This document shows, piece after piece, positions 1 to 12,156 of a stretch of DNA of 64,000 nt. Both the position numbers and the translations under genes were made by a program. The notes below the pieces were generated by a model that had not been told where the DNA came from, did not search any database, and was given only the letters and a program-made list of their open reading frames with translations. Numbering within the stretch: position 1 is the first letter of the stretch; every line of letters begins with the position of its first letter. The stretch covers positions 24,946,001 to 25,010,000 of the forward strand of contig CM076152.1 of the NCBI GenBank assembly GCA_038025085.1. Reading direction: 5' to 3'. The stretch comes from Tetragonia tetragonoides (lineage: Eukaryota > Streptophyta > Magnoliopsida > Caryophyllales > Aizoaceae).

Positions 1-799
1 AACCCTACTTTTCCACGCCTATATAAATAACCCTTCACCCTCAGTTCAAAACACACAGCCTACAGTTGGCAACCTCTATTCTCAGGAGTATTAACACTGA
101 GCTTCCCCCTCTTTCTTCCAAACTTGAGATCTATTTTTACTATTCTTGTCAAATTTAGCCTACAATTCAGGTTCAAATTCCTGAGGGCTCAAATTAAATT
201 AATTTCTTAATTGTTTATAATGTAGATATCATGCTAGTACACGTTTTTTATTGCTTCCTAAATATTGTCTGTATAGTTGTTGTGCTGCTCAACTTGTCAA
301 GTCGAATGCATGTCTAAGTAAGGGTTAAAAATAAACGTTGTGATCGTGTGATGAACCAATTAATAGTCTAAGTCTAGGTTGTTAATCCGGTTTGTATGGG
401 AATTATGTCTTTAATTTATTAAGCAAACTTGAGGTAGTAGAGACCGTCATAATACGGGCGAGTTGGGTGCCTAACACCTTCCCACCTCGTACCTTCGCCC
501 CCGAACCCTTTATTCTTTGGTACTTATATGTTCTATATAAGCGGGAGTCTTTCTAAAAACATGATTAGTTCACTTTTCGCGCTATTGGGTTGTCCCTTCG
601 GTTTGTCCCTTCGATAAAACGCCAATGGCAGATTCGTGACCTCTTTCATGGTTTTTATTCAATTCAAGTCTTTTCAAATGCTTTTGTAACTCGATGGTCC
701 CTTGAACTTATCTAAGCCCCCAACTGACAAATTTTCTATAAGGACGCACTCCGGGAAAAACAAAAAGGATTGGTATGGTGAAAATCCCAGGTCCTTACA
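1..799 (+). repeat. Tat/Ogre-like LTR, 3' part, plus strand
   Basis: The last ~800 bp of a Tat/Ogre-type LTR. It matches the LTRs ending at 39535 and 61097, including the stretch with 'gggcgagttgggtgcctaac' and the end 'ggtccttaca'. A TATA box (tatataaata) lies at 20-29. The LTR ends exactly at 799, and the next base belongs to a minus-strand gag, so this LTR was inserted into that older gag. The left end lies outside the window, so a solo LTR and a 3' LTR cannot be told apart. Confidence 0.8.
20..29 (+). promoter_or_regulatory. TATA box of the Tat LTR
   Basis: tatataaata, followed about 25-30 bp downstream by the C/A-rich stretch where transcription would begin. The LTR at 28183 has the same arrangement (cctataaatatgacc), while the 3' LTR at 59807 has lost it (cctagaaatacaacc). 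Confidence 0.5.
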
Positions 800-2242
800 C
801 CCATATTCCGGCAATCTCGAGGCCCAAGGCATCTTCAACACTAATATGTAGGATTGCACCTAAAGGGTTGTTTGAATTGTTGGGTGCTTGACCAGGTTTT
901 GGTAAGGGTATGGTACCGTTCTCAATTCTATCTTGGATAGCATGTTTAAGAGCCCAGCAGTTGTCGGTGTCGTGCCCTTTTCCTTGATGGTACTTACAGT
1001 ATTCCCCCTCTTTCCAGTTGCGACTCTTAACAAATGGTTCTAGAGTAGGTCCGATGGGCTGCAGCAGATTATTTTTTATCATTCTTTCAAGAGCATGTGA
1101 CAGAGTCATTCCAAGAGGGGTGAATTCTTTTGGTGGCTTTCTTTCAGCAAAGGTATTTACACCAGCTACCTCGTTAACCTGAGCACCAGATGAGACCCCA
1201 GCAGTTGTCCTCTTGTCTCTTCCGTAAGTGAAGGGCTTAGGGGTGACCTGGTCCTTGTTCTTGTTGAGATCATCTTCAATGAGGATGCCAACATCATAGA
1301 GACGCTGGTATGAGTTGATGGCCTGATATTGAAGGTGACTCTTATAGGCCGGTTGCAGATTCTTAATGAAATGCCTACTTTGTTCAGTTTGAGAGGGTCT
1401 TTTTCACCATTTCAGCTATCTTGGATTTTCCATCGACGGAGGAATTTAGTGAATCCCTCATTCTTCTCTTGAGTGGTAATTTCAAGCTCCCTCAAAGTGA
1501 TGGGGAGAGTAGCGTTGTCCTTGTATCGAGCCAGGAAGACCGTGGTAAAATCAGACCAAGTTGGGTAACTTTCCAGATCTAGGGAGTAGAACCATCGTCG
1601 AGCATGTGTATCAAGGGTCTGGAAAAACAGATGTGCATAGAGTTTCTTGTTGATTCCCCTTATAGCCATAACAGTAGTGAAGGATTTCAGGTGATCCTGC
1701 GGGTTATCAACTCTCGTGAAGGTGGGTACTTCAGGCATAGAGAATTTTGCCGGAAGCTTACCCTTGATCTTAGTGTCAAACTTTCCTACGTTGGCACTAT
1801 AGTTGGAGATCAGACCGCTAATCTTGAGCACAGAGGTGATCATAGCCAGCATGGCATCTGACCCTTCTTTCTCAGAATCGGAATCGGAAGGGATCCTTTA
1901 CTCTTCTTCTCTTTTCCTTTCTATATCTTCAACCTTGAGTCGAACCCTTTCTAACTCACTCATGAGGTCATCCAGTCTTTCATCACTGGTCTTAGGCATT
2001 GCGAAGTTGGGAGGGGTGATTGGTGTGGAGAAAAAGGTATGTAGTGATGGTGAATTTATCAATGGTGAGGCTGTTTGTAGTGGAGGTAAATGAGAACCTG
2101 GTGGTGTAGACGGCTGCAGACGAACCAGCCTTGCAAAAGGCCGAGCCCAACTTTTCTCAAGATTTCTTTTCTTCCTTGGACCCCCTATCCTGAATGGGAA
2201 GCACGAAGTACTTAGTAATAAGAAAAACCATGGGACTCTCAC
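800..2242 (-). pseudogene. Tat/Ogre-like gag remnant (element X)
   Basis: Gag of a Ty3/gypsy Tat-lineage element, which would form the particle shell. From the 5' side it shows a Pro/Ser-rich N-terminus, a short coiled coil (RLDDLMSELERVRLKVEDIE, near 1900-2000), the capsid-like domain (PTFTRVDNPQDHLKSFTT to GFTKFLRRWK, 1420-1740) and a zinc knuckle of the CKYHQGKGHDTDNC type (near 960-1010). Frameshifts near 1880 and 1420 break the frame, and the 3' end is cut at 800 by the plus-strand LTR. Close copies are at 40560-41900 (+) and 47834-48790 (-). Confidence 0.85.
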
Positions 2243-3251
2243 CTAATGAAAAGTTGACCCACATATAGAAAGCACATTGTCTTAAGAAAAACAAGTTCTT
2301 AAGCATAAATGCCCAAATATTTCCCTAATATTAAAGAAAAATAAAGTCAATAAACGAAAATAAGAGCAAATAAATAGAAAAAGATGGACTATCCTATTTT
2401 TTTTATTTTTCTAGACTCAAAGAAAATGAAAAATGGGATAAAATAAAATAAAAAGAATTTTGGTCCCTTGTTTTTTGTTTCGATTTTCGGCCCTTTCTCC
2501 GTTTTTTTGCCGAATTTTTTTTTTTTTGCTTTTTGATTTTCTTTTTTTTTTTTTTTACCGAATCTGAACTACATAAAATGAAAAAAGAAAATAAAGAAAT
2601 GGAAATAAGGAGAGGGAAAATTGAAAGACTGACTCCTTTTTTTTTACTAAAAAGATTCTAGACAATTGTTCATGACTTTTTAGAATATATCATTTGGAAA
2701 ATGATGAGTGTTCATCGAATTTGAATTCTCGCACCATTTTTGGGCATTAGGAACTAGCTAAAAATAAAAGAAATGACTCCTAGCACGTAAGTACATGTTG
2801 GCACATAGTCACGATAATCATGCATTTAAGCAGGCATCATAGCAACGTAGTTTACAGGCAAACATGTGATCAGACGGGAATTACAACGACACATGCACAA
2901 CAAGCAAGCGAATGCACGAATGTGGGTTAGAGGCTTTTCGCTCCTGTGAGGTTACCACGACAAATTACAATTTTCTTTCGGCTGATGGTCGACACATCAA
3001 TTGTAATTCTTTTCATCAACAAGGATTGATGAGTCACGGGTGAGGAAGCATCGATTTGCACGATAGGACAACTGTATATTCCTTTAGATGTATGGGTTGT
3101 CTACGAGTTGCGACACAAACTTTCTCGATGGTTGATAAGGGTCAAAAGGTTGTGCCAAGGCACATGCAAATGATGGAAAAAAAAATATGGAACATGTTAT
3201 TAAACAATTAAGCAAACTTCACTTTCAAGTCTCACCCTCTTAAACAAATCC
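2243..3251 (-). other. 5' leader of Tat element X
   Basis: Untranslated stretch between primer binding site and gag, rich in A and T runs (about 2390-2650). It aligns with the leaders at 39555-40560 (+) and 48791-50140 (-): all share 'ctcctagcacgtaagtacat' and 'gcgaatgcacgaatgt' words. No convincing ORF. Confidence 0.7.
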
Positions 3252-3267
3252 TCAGTGAAGTCGCCAC
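3252..3267 (-). promoter_or_regulatory. Primer binding site of element X
   Basis: On the minus strand it reads GTGGCGACTTCACTGA, directly after the LTR end. TGGCGACT is the tRNA-Arg-type site usual for Tat/Ogre elements. The same site follows the LTRs at 39535 (+) and 50159 (-). Confidence 0.7.
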
Positions 3268-3811
3268 TATAAGGATCAGGGATTTCTACGGCCAAGGAGT
3301 GCGTCCTTATAGAAAATTTGTAAGCTGGGGGCTTTAGATAAGTTCAAGGGACCATCGAAATAGAAAAGATTTTGCAAAGACTTGAATTGAATAAAAACCA
3401 TGAAAGAAGTCACAAATCTGCTATCGGCGTTTTATCAAAGTGTCGCATTTATAGGCGTGGGAAGTAGGGTTGGACGGCTGAAATTGTGCTGAAAAACGAA
3501 ATGGGCTTGAAAAAAGAGTCGGGCCCGAAGCCACGCAGCGCCGCTAGTGGCCCTGGCCAGGGCCACTGACGACTGTCAGCTGTCAGCTGGATGTTGTCAT
3601 AACAACGACATCCAGTCCATTTTCCGAAGGAATTGAAATATTCCGAAAAATATGAAAAGACCGTTTTACCCCTGAACGGTAAAAGACTGTTTTACCCCTA
3701 AATCGCAACTTGGCGACCGGGAGTCAGAAAAAGGCATGAGCCGTGTCATTGGAAAGCTCTTGAACGGGTTTTTATGGGGACTTACCATAGACACAATTTT
3801 TGGTGTCTACA
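3268..3811 (-). repeat. 5' LTR of Tat element X, internally deleted
   Basis: Minus-strand LTR of 544 bp against about 1.3 kb for related copies. It runs from TGTAGACACC (at 3811) to a mutated end CCTTATA (at 3268). The middle third is missing: the join lies near 3440, where 'gcgttttatcaaag' runs straight into the TATA-side 'tttataggcgtggg'. It contains the GC-rich motif cgccgctagtggcc. It abuts a foreign gag at 3812, so element X was inserted there. Confidence 0.8.
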
Positions 3812-4280
3812 CTCAGCTACAAATAGCTTCCGTTGATAGATGTTCTCGAATTCCCGTTGCTTCTGGCGACTGATAGCTCTTGGATAGAACCTTTCACGAA
3901 TAGACTCCTTGAATTCGGTCCACCCATACTTCTCAATGGCAAGCATTTGTTCAGTGCCCATATACTTCAGTGCCCACATCGTTCCACCACTTGTTCGCCT
4001 CACCCTTCAGGTAGTAAGTAGCGGTGTTGACCTTCATGTTGTTGGGCCGACTAGTCGCCCTAAACAACTTCTCGAACTCTATAATCCAGTTCTCTAGCTT
4101 GGTGGGCTCAGAGCCACCCTCAAACGTCGGAGGTTTGAGTGCATCAAAATCCCTAAAGTTGCGCGTCTCATGGTTCTGCACGTTGTGATATTGCTCCTGG
4201 CGCTCTAACTGGAGCGTAATGTGCTCGACCACGTTGGTAAGACCTACTCCTAGTCTCGCGAGTCGGTCGTTGGTTGCCAT
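3812..4280 (-). pseudogene. Chromovirus-like Ty3/gypsy gag, 5' part (element E3)
   Basis: Begins with MATNDRLARLGVG at 4280 and shows the retrotransposon gag pattern PPTFEGGSEPTKLENWIIEF, then YYLKGEANKWWND, then FKESIRERFYPRAISRQKQ. This resembles Tekay/Del-type chromovirus gags (lineage from motif memory only). A frameshift lies near 3970, and the frame is cut at 3812 by the LTR of element X. It belongs to the element whose 5' LTR is at 10125-12824 and lies downstream of the H3-tail-like ORF. Confidence 0.75.
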
Positions 4281-5040
4281 TATAACAAATCTGAAACATA
4301 AAGAGCAATTTCAACAAAGTTGGCGCATTAATTCGATCCAAATTGAGGTCTAATTGAGATATATAGGTTATAATTGAAACCTTTCTCTTGACATTTAGCA
4401 AATAGCATATAAGTACCCAATGATCGACCTTACATTGTAGGTCTAAGCAACATACTTGCTTTGAATGTTCTCAGTTCTCATGCATAATAGTTCGATATGC
4501 AATAACAAAGTAGACACATTGAATTGGTCTCACACGATTGATAAGCATTAACACTCACAATTCACACATCGAGGCTCCATACTATTTAGTAGGGCAATAA
4601 ACAATGACATTTGATTGCATACAATACATGCTTAGTCTTTGCCTCATAATTGATATGATCATGCTTAATGAAAATTTGCCATAATTTCGACGTGGATTTC
4701 TCATCATGTCTAAGCAATACGAGATAGCGTTATGAAGTTATGAGTCAACCATCCAATTATGTGATAAAACAATCATATAAAACAAATTCTCAACGATATA
4801 TCATATAATCAAATGAAATAGTCTTGCAATGAGACAATTGCAAGTAGATAACAATCATAAATATTTGTCGCCTATGCAACTATAGCAATCATCAAACTTA
4901 ACCACGCAGGGCCATCACAATAGTTAAAGTTCAATAAAACCCAAATAAAACCAATAAAGCACTAAACTAGTTCTACTTGACACTCGCACACATATTCTTC
5001 ACACTAGGGGACTCATCATGATCGTCCTTCCTCCTAGGCT
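4281..5040 (-). other. Spacer between extra ORF and gag of E3
   Basis: About 0.76 kb of AT-rich sequence between the stop of the extra ORF (TGA at 5041-5043) and the gag ATG. In another frame a further ~23 codons (PCKEVKPRRKDD...) stay open to a TAG near 4974, so the extra ORF may once have been longer. Nothing else is recognisable. Confidence 0.5.
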
Positions 5041-5215
5041 TCACCTCCTTGCAGGGCGTGTATGGATAAGCATATACACCGAACTTCTGAGGCATGAAAC
5101 GCTTACTAAAGTCTTCAGCATGTTTGCGTTTCTTGGTCTAGTAGACTCGCACATACCCTTCGGCGCAGGCACTAGCACACGGTTCACCTTCCACTCGAAT
5201 TCAGACAAGCTTAAC
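5041..5215 (-). pseudogene. C-terminal part of the E3 extra ORF
   Basis: Continuation of the ORF that starts at 9931, split by the TRIM-like array. Taking out the array and one copy of the 5 bp duplication joins ...GVAAEL in frame to SLSEFEWKVNRVLVPAP. It adds about 56 codons (uncut total about 275). No known domain is recognised in this part. Confidence 0.6.
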
Positions 5216-5962
5216 TGTAATACCCCGCACATTTTTAATATTTACTATATTCAATAATATGATTAATTGATTTGGAATATTCATATTTGGAGGAAAGAAT
5301 ATTTATTCATTTCCTTATTAATTGGTGTTTGAAAAGGAAAAGATATTTTCCTTGTGATAGTTTCCTTAATTGAGTTGCGTTATAGTTGGATTAGGACTCT
5401 AATTAGGTCAAGGTTTCCTAACCTCTATAAATACATTTGACACTCCTAAATCTAATTCTTTTCCTCTAAATTCGTGCCCTAGTGAGTCCATAATACTTAC
5501 TCACATTTTCCCTCTTGCAAGCCTCACAAAAACCCTAAAACTGTCCAGCACACAGTTTCGGATTGAAAAATTCGTTTCTCCTGTTCTACTTATTTTCTAG
5601 GCTTGAATTTTGGATATATTTTAGAACTAGATGTCTAAAACTCGAATGGAAAGTTTTATAATTTTTAGAGATCGTTTGATACCCCAAATCATTTTTCTCT
5701 TGAGTCAGCGAGTGCTGATGCAAGATTCAGATCCGCCTACTTTGTTTTATCATATCTCAATACCTAGACATTATTTGTTCAAACCGTTCGGTGGAATTGA
5801 AGCCTTAGGGTGTGCTCAGCATGTACGCAACATTTGAAAGGATATCGATTTCGTTTGATGGTATTAGAGCGGGTTTGTTTTGAGCTTAACGCTTGCCTCT
5901 TCATATGCTTGCGTTGTTTTTTAGTAAAATGGAGAAAGTTGTTCGGAGTTGACTCTGATACA
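5216..5962 (+). repeat. LTR a of the array (747 bp)
   Basis: Starts TGTAATACCCCGC and ends TGATACA before the PBS. It has a TATA box (tataaata, 5426-5433). It matches LTR b nearly base for base. Confidence 0.8.
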
Positions 5963-6169
5963 AATGGCATCAGAGCAGGTTAGTTTTGGGTTTTACGCAT
6001 GCATCTTCACATGCTCGCGTTTCTCTTTGCTATGCTTATATGCCAATATGTTTTACGTGAATTTTATTTTTAGCTGGCCTATAACCCAAAAGGCTAAGAA
6101 TCAGACTTTTATGTCCTATTTGTTGCGTAGTGATTTTCGAGGCCGAAAATCTTTTTAAGGAGGGTAGAA

Positions 6170-6912
6170 TATAATACCCCGCATATTTTTAATATTTACT
6201 ATATTCAATAATGTGATTAATTGATTTGGAATATGCATATTTGGAGGAAAGAATATTTATTTATTTCCTTATTAATTGGTGTTTGAAAAGGAAAAGATAT
6301 TTTCCTTGTGATAGTTTCCTTAATTGAGTTGTGTTCTAGTTGGATTAGGACTCTAATTAGGTCAAGGTTTCCTAACCTCGATAAATACATTTGACACTCC
6401 TAATATCTGATTCTTTTCCTCTAAATTCGTGCCCTAGTGAGTCCATAATACTTATTCACGTTTTCCCTCTTGCAAGCCTCACAAAAACCCTAAAACCAGT
6501 CCAGCACACAGTTTCTGATTGAAAAATTCGTTTCTCCTGTTCTACTTATTTTCTAGACTTGAATTTTGGATATATTTTAGAACTAGATGTCTAGAACCCG
6601 ACTGAAAAGTTTCGTAATTTGTAGAGATCATTTAATACCCCAAATTATTTTTCTCTTGACTCAGTGCAGTGCTGATGCGAGATTCAGATCCGCCTACTTT
6701 GTTTTATCATATCTCAACACCTAGACATTATTTGTTCAAAACGTTCGGTGGAATTGAAACCATAGGGTGTCCTCAGCATGTACGCAAAATTTGAAAGGAT
6801 ATCGAGTTCGTTTGATGGTATTTTTGTTCTGGGCTTAACGCTTGCATATTCATATGCTTGTGTTGGTTTTTTAGTAAAGTGGAGAAAGTTGTTCGAAGTT
6901 GACTCTGATACA
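6170..6912 (+). repeat. LTR b of the array (743 bp)
   Basis: Second direct copy, 954 bp after the first, with its first dinucleotide mutated to TA. It is preceded by the PPT near 6156-6169. Confidence 0.8.
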
Positions 6913-7119
6913 AATGGCATCAGAGCGGGTTAGTTTTGGGTTTAACGCATGCATCTTCACATGCTCGCGTTTCTCTTTGCTGTGCTTAAATGCCAATATG
7001 TTTTACTTGAATTTTATTTTTAGTTGGCCTATAACCCAAAAGGCTAAGAATCAGACTTTTATGTCCCAGTTGTTGCGTAGTGATTTTCGAGGCCGAAAAT
7101 CTTTTTAAGGAGGGTAGAA

Positions 7120-9273
7120 TGTAATACCCCGCATATTTTTAATATTTACTATATTCAATAATGTGATTAATTGATTTGGAATATGCATATTTGGAGGAAA
7201 GAATATTTATTAATTTCCTTATTAATTGGTGTTTGAAAAGGAAAAGATATTTTCCTTGTGATAGTTTCCTTAATTGAGTTGTGTTCTAGTTGGCTTAGGA
7301 CTCTAATTAGGTCAAGATTTCCTAACCTCTATAAATACATTTGACACTCCTAAATTTGATTCTTTTCCTCTAAATCCGTGCCATAGTGAGTCCATAATAT
7401 TTACTCACGTTTTCCCTCTTGCAAGCCTCACAAAAACCCTAAAAACTGTCCAGCACACAGTTTCGGATTGAAAAATTCGTTTCTCCTGATATACTTATTT
7501 TCTAGACTTGAATTTTGGATATATTTTAGAACTAGATGTCTAGAACTCGAATGGAAAGTTTTGTAATTTTTAGAGATCGTTTGATACCCCAAATAATTTT
7601 TCTCTTAAGTCAGCGCAGTGCTGATGCGAGATTCAGATCCGCCTGCTTTGTTTTATCATATCTCAATACCTAGACATCATTTGTTCAAACCGTTCGGTGA
7701 AATTGAAACCTTAGGGTGTCCTCAGCATGTACGCAAAATTTTAAAGGATATCGAGTTCGTTTGATGGTTCATTCGAGCGTTTGTTTTAGATTGTGCGTGC
7801 TGATTTCAGATTTCAGATTTGTTCTTTGTGATTTATGGTGATTGAATTGAAAGGTAACCATCATCCTTATCGGTTGGAGATGTATGATACTTTTATTTGA
7901 GTATTTATTCATGTGTAACCTTCACGTTTAAAGATATTTGTTTTATTTTTACGTGTATTGATTGGTTTGGCATGATAGTTGAACATGATTGAAATTATTG
8001 TTCATTAACTATTTACATGTTATTGATTATCAATTGATATGCTTAATATGTAGTTAACTCGGTGAGAGTTTATAGCTAGATTGTGATATGGTGATGGATT
8101 AAATGCAAAGGGGCATACTTTTGAGATAGATGCCTGTTACTCTAATTGAGATGACTAGATGAGTACACTAAGAGTAGTTTATGGTAACTATTTGAGTGAT
8201 AGTTGGTGCAACCCGAGAATATATTGTACTTTGGAAAATCGTGCCAACTTTTGATTCATATATCGTTGAAACCCGAAAAGGTGTGTGATTGAGGATATCA
8301 TTGTGAATTAACCCATGGTGGGTAATCGATTGAGGTATGAACTTGAGAATGAGTTGATACATATTATATTGGTTTGAGGCTCAATAGGTTTGTTAGCTAC
8401 TTAGACCTTGGCATGTTGGCGAGTAGCCTAAAAGATTGACTCTTAGGTGAGGAGCAATTATTTTTTATGAATATTGGAATCTCGTAATGATTTGATTATG
8501 AGTTGGTCCGAGGGTGGACTTTTGAGAGTCTGTGATGGCTATGTTATTGAGAGCTTGTGATGGCTATGTTATTGAGAGCCTATGATGGCTATGGTTATAT
8601 ATTTGATATTGGTTTTGCGGCATTGGCACCACTAGTTCTCTTTCCTCATGTCAAAGGCTAGGAGTTAATGACCAAGAGAAAATGGCACATGTATTGGGCT
8701 AATTGAGTGATTAGCAAAGTGGTATTCAAGAGCATTTGGGAATTGAGACGTTATATTTATATCCTTTGCGATTGAGTGTAAGGTCCAAGAAGACCTAAGT
8801 TGTGTATTGATTATGTGACACAATTGCACTAATAGCTTTTGAATATATTCATATGAAATTATGAATTCGTATATTGTTCGATGAATGTTGAGTTACTCAG
8901 CTTTGCTGACTGGTTGCTTTTGTAATGCTACGTGTGTTTGTTGTTCATGTCTCTTCAAATGGTGGACCTATGATGAACCTATGCGATATTCGATTGCACG
9001 GGGGAGTAGATTGGTGATTGGCTCATAGGTTGCATTGAAGATCAAGTTTGGACGATCGAATAGAGCTGCCAAGAAGTTAGTCTTGTATTTTTTGTAATGA
9101 ATAGTCATTTATTGTACTATTGAGTATGTTGGAGTTGTATCGTTTAGCCTTGCACTCATTCATTGGAGTGAGTGTGGCGATAACGCCTTGGATTTTGTAT
9201 AGAAGTCTTCCGCTGTTGTAAATATTATAGATTTATTAAAGTTTTTAATGGTCCCAAAATCCGGGGTGTTACA
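7120..9273 (+). repeat. LTR c of the array (2154 bp, hybrid 3' half)
   Basis: Third copy, preceded by a PPT. It follows LTRs a and b to about 7770, then has its own 1.5 kb, which includes a direct repeat 'gagagcttgtgatggctatg' near 8525-8590. It ends CCGGGGTGTTACA, the inverted match of the TGTAATACCCCG start. Either this is the full-length LTR and a/b are deleted forms, or it is a recombinant. Confidence 0.65.
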
Positions 9274-9931
9274 ATAACTCAGCTGCAACGCCTCTAAAGC
9301 AAAGAGACCATCTCGTACCTTCACCATATTTCTTCTCATGTAGGTGACCACTCTTGCAGACTACGTCGTCGTACTTCTCCTTGAGTCCCACCCAAGGATG
9401 GATGTTAGGTGGACCAGCTACCAGTAGTTCCACCCATAAACCTTCGTGTAGACTCGTGCGATTCTCGTACTGGTAACGCTCGATCGTAGTGTAAGCACGT
9501 CGTAAATAGACACGAATATCCTCGAGTTCAGCGTCAGTATCGAAGAATGGCTCCACAAGAGGAGAGCAATTTGCAGCACGGATAGGTGCAGGAGTAGGTG
9601 CAATGTTGTTGTTGCTCTCGATACCAATGTCTTCCAAATCCGGCATGTCGTCGTTCTCTTCCGCTGGAGTATACTCAGGCTCGGATTTGGAGGGATCTTC
9701 CTCATCATAATCTACACGCGCGTCGTGTACAGCAACTGGGGCGGCAGCAGGCGCGACTTGCACGGCGCGCGCGGCGCAGTCTTGCTCGGCCTCATGGTGC
9801 ACGTTCGCATTGTTTCCAATCAATTCGTTGTCCGATGAAGCTACATACTCCACGGGTTGTGCACGATAAGCTAGGGCGCGTGCCCTCTGGTGTGCAGTCG
9901 ACTTCCGCGTAGTAATTCTTGTCCTTACCAT
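9274..9931 (-). pseudogene. Extra ORF with histone H3 tail-like N-terminus
   Basis: First ORF after the PBS of element E3, ATG at 9931, 219 codons up to the array insertion and about 56 more at 5041-5215. The N-terminus MVRTRITTRKST aligns with the H3 tail ARTKQTARKST: R2, T3, T6, R8, K9, S10 and T11 are kept, and K4 is R. Next come an Ala/Arg segment, an acidic stretch (DYDEEDPSKSEPEYTPAEEN) and a basic/aromatic region (KYGEGTRWSLCFRG) matching nothing I recognise. It lies upstream of gag, where extra ORFs with H3 similarity have been reported for grass chromoviruses. It could have mimicked histone tails, but function is inference. The frame is clean until the insertion. Confidence 0.6.
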
Positions 9932-10110
9932 CTACAGGTAGACAATCAAACAATAAGAACTTTATAAATCACAAGCAATGTGATTTCAAATAATTCCTAT
10001 CTTCTAGGACTACTACACTCAACGGCTTTAATTATATTTTATTTTCTCCAAAATGAAACTAATCTTTATTAATTCATTGATTAATCCTAAGCAACCTTTT
10101 TAAACCTAGG
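9932..10110 (-). other. Leader of element E3
   Basis: About 180 bp between primer binding site and the ATG of the extra ORF. AT-rich, no ORF. Confidence 0.6.
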
Positions 10111-10122
10111 GCTCTGATACAA
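10111..10122 (-). promoter_or_regulatory. Primer binding site of E3
   Basis: On the minus strand TTGTATCAGAGC, close to the tRNA-iMet site TGGTATCAGAGC, two bases after the LTR end GGGGATGTTACA. Confidence 0.7.
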
Positions 10123-12156
10123 TTTGTAACATCCCCGAATTCGCAACGATTTTCCGGGAACTATCGGCGTCGCTAGGCATGACTTGACACCACTGAACCG
10201 TCATGAACCCAAAGGCGTTACTGCAACATTTATCACTAAGGAGTAAATGCTAAGCAAAAAGAAATACTAGGCATCAAAAGGAGCTTCTAAGGAACTAAAC
10301 AAACTAAACAATTAATATCAAAGTTGTCTATATAGTGAGCTAAAATCATTAAACCAAATTATTACAACTTGCCTTCAAAGGGCTAAATCCAATAAAATCC
10401 CAACGATGTAACTGAACAGAAATAGATCTAAAAATCCGACGCCAACTCTACCTTCCAAGCTGTACGTCCTCAATCAACTAAACCTGCACTTTGGCATCCG
10501 TGACGGAAACAAAATATAGAAGAAAAGGAAAAAAACAAAAACAAAAATTAGATAAACTGAATAAACGTCATCCGTACCCAGTAAAAATATTTCGCAAACC
10601 TTACTTGAAGTTTTAGAAGAATCATTGAAATTCATTTGCATACGCACATAAGCATATAATCAAGCATACGGATACAACATTCTTTTACATACAATTCTTG
10701 TATAGTGATCATACGAAATACGACATAGACAATCCGTCTCGGTTAGAGAGATGTAAGAGAGCGAATAGAACAGCGATTACCCATACTGTTCATCGAAGAT
10801 ACAATCACGCCATGGACTTAATGACTCTACTGTGCACACTACCTCTAGTACAATTGCATGAGCCTAGAGGATTTAATAAATGGGGAATGATCCATCCCAG
10901 ACACACTGTAAGGTGTCCATAAGTAACTTGGGAATCACTCATCCCTTGAACTACACCATTAGGTGTAATCCCGATTGCCCGACTACTCCTAGGAATCCAT
11001 TAGGAGTCTTACTCTCACTTAATTCAATTCACATAATTTGCATTGGTTGACATAATGGTACTACGAGACCACGAATTACTAATTCATTTCATGCTCTTGA
11101 CAATGAATAGTAAATAACAAGGATAATGATCATTCAATACGATGAGAATTAAACATGCTTTAATTCAACGACGATAACTCAATAATGATGACAAGCAATG
11201 TCTAGCACAATTTTGGCAGCACTTGGCAGGGTAATATGATATCCAAAACTTCACAAATCATCCAAGACATTCAACGAGAATAAATAGGTGCTCACTAGCA
11301 CACAATAATACCCATACCAATTAGCATATAGTAGCATAATAATACTAATAATTCACCATTCAACAATTGTCCAATAATCATCATATGAACTAATTAACTC
11401 CCAAAACATGATAACATTGACATGCTAATTATAAACAATATTTTACAGCAGTGAATCATGCTTAATAACTTCATAATAACGACGATATAATTTAATCATG
11501 CTTTGCATATTAAATTCACAACAATTTCTCAATTAGCACATAACACATCAAAATAGTTTTATTGGGGCTTTGGAAGAAGGTAGGCATGATCGCTTACCTA
11601 TCAAACGCTACGAAACAGTACGTAAGCTCCACGTACAAAGATTATCACGCGTGCTCGTTAAGCCCTAATTAAAAACAATTACCGAAACTGAATTTATTAA
11701 ATTCGAAAATGCAAACAGTAATGAAATATTAATCTGGTATTTTTACTTAATTTCTTGATTTATTTCAACCAATATAGGCTTTTTAAAATCCAAATTCAGG
11801 TTTCAAATGAGTGCAGAAAAATTAAAACAAGAAATTAAAATCTGTAGAAAATCACCAAAAATCTGTGCCAAAGTGCGAAACACGAAAATTACTTGCGTAA
11901 CCCACGAACCACTACCATGACCACCACCCATGGTGGTCCGGTGACCCCCTCACCACCCACCAGTACGGGTGGTGGTGGTGGGTCCACCGTGGTGGTTCAC
12001 GACCAACCACAAAGAGATGACGAAAGAGAGAGGAAAAGAAAGAGAATGCGAAAGGGAGAGAGAGAATAGTTGGGTTTGTGCAACCAGCTCGAAAACTCAC
12101 CAGAGAGGATAGTAGGTGGCCGGAGAGAGGTGTCTCCATGGTGGTTATGGCTGCAA

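Larger units (their letters stand above)
5216..9273 (+). mobile_element. TRIM-like LTR array: LTR-int-LTR-int-LTR
   Basis: Three LTR starts (TGTAATACCCC at 5216 and 7120, TATAATACCCC at 6170) each follow unique sequence or a PPT (aaggagggtagaa). LTR a is 5216-5962 and LTR b 6170-6912, both ending GACTCTGATACA. Each is followed by a tRNA-Met-type PBS (TGGCATCAGAGC, 5965-5976 and 6915-6926) and a 207 bp internal region without coding capacity. LTR c (7120-9273) shares the first ~650 bp, then continues with a different 1.5 kb ending GGGTGTTACA. Flanks ttaac (5211-5215) and ataac (9274-9278) look like a 5 bp duplication with one mismatch. It was inserted into the E3 extra ORF. Confidence 0.8.
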
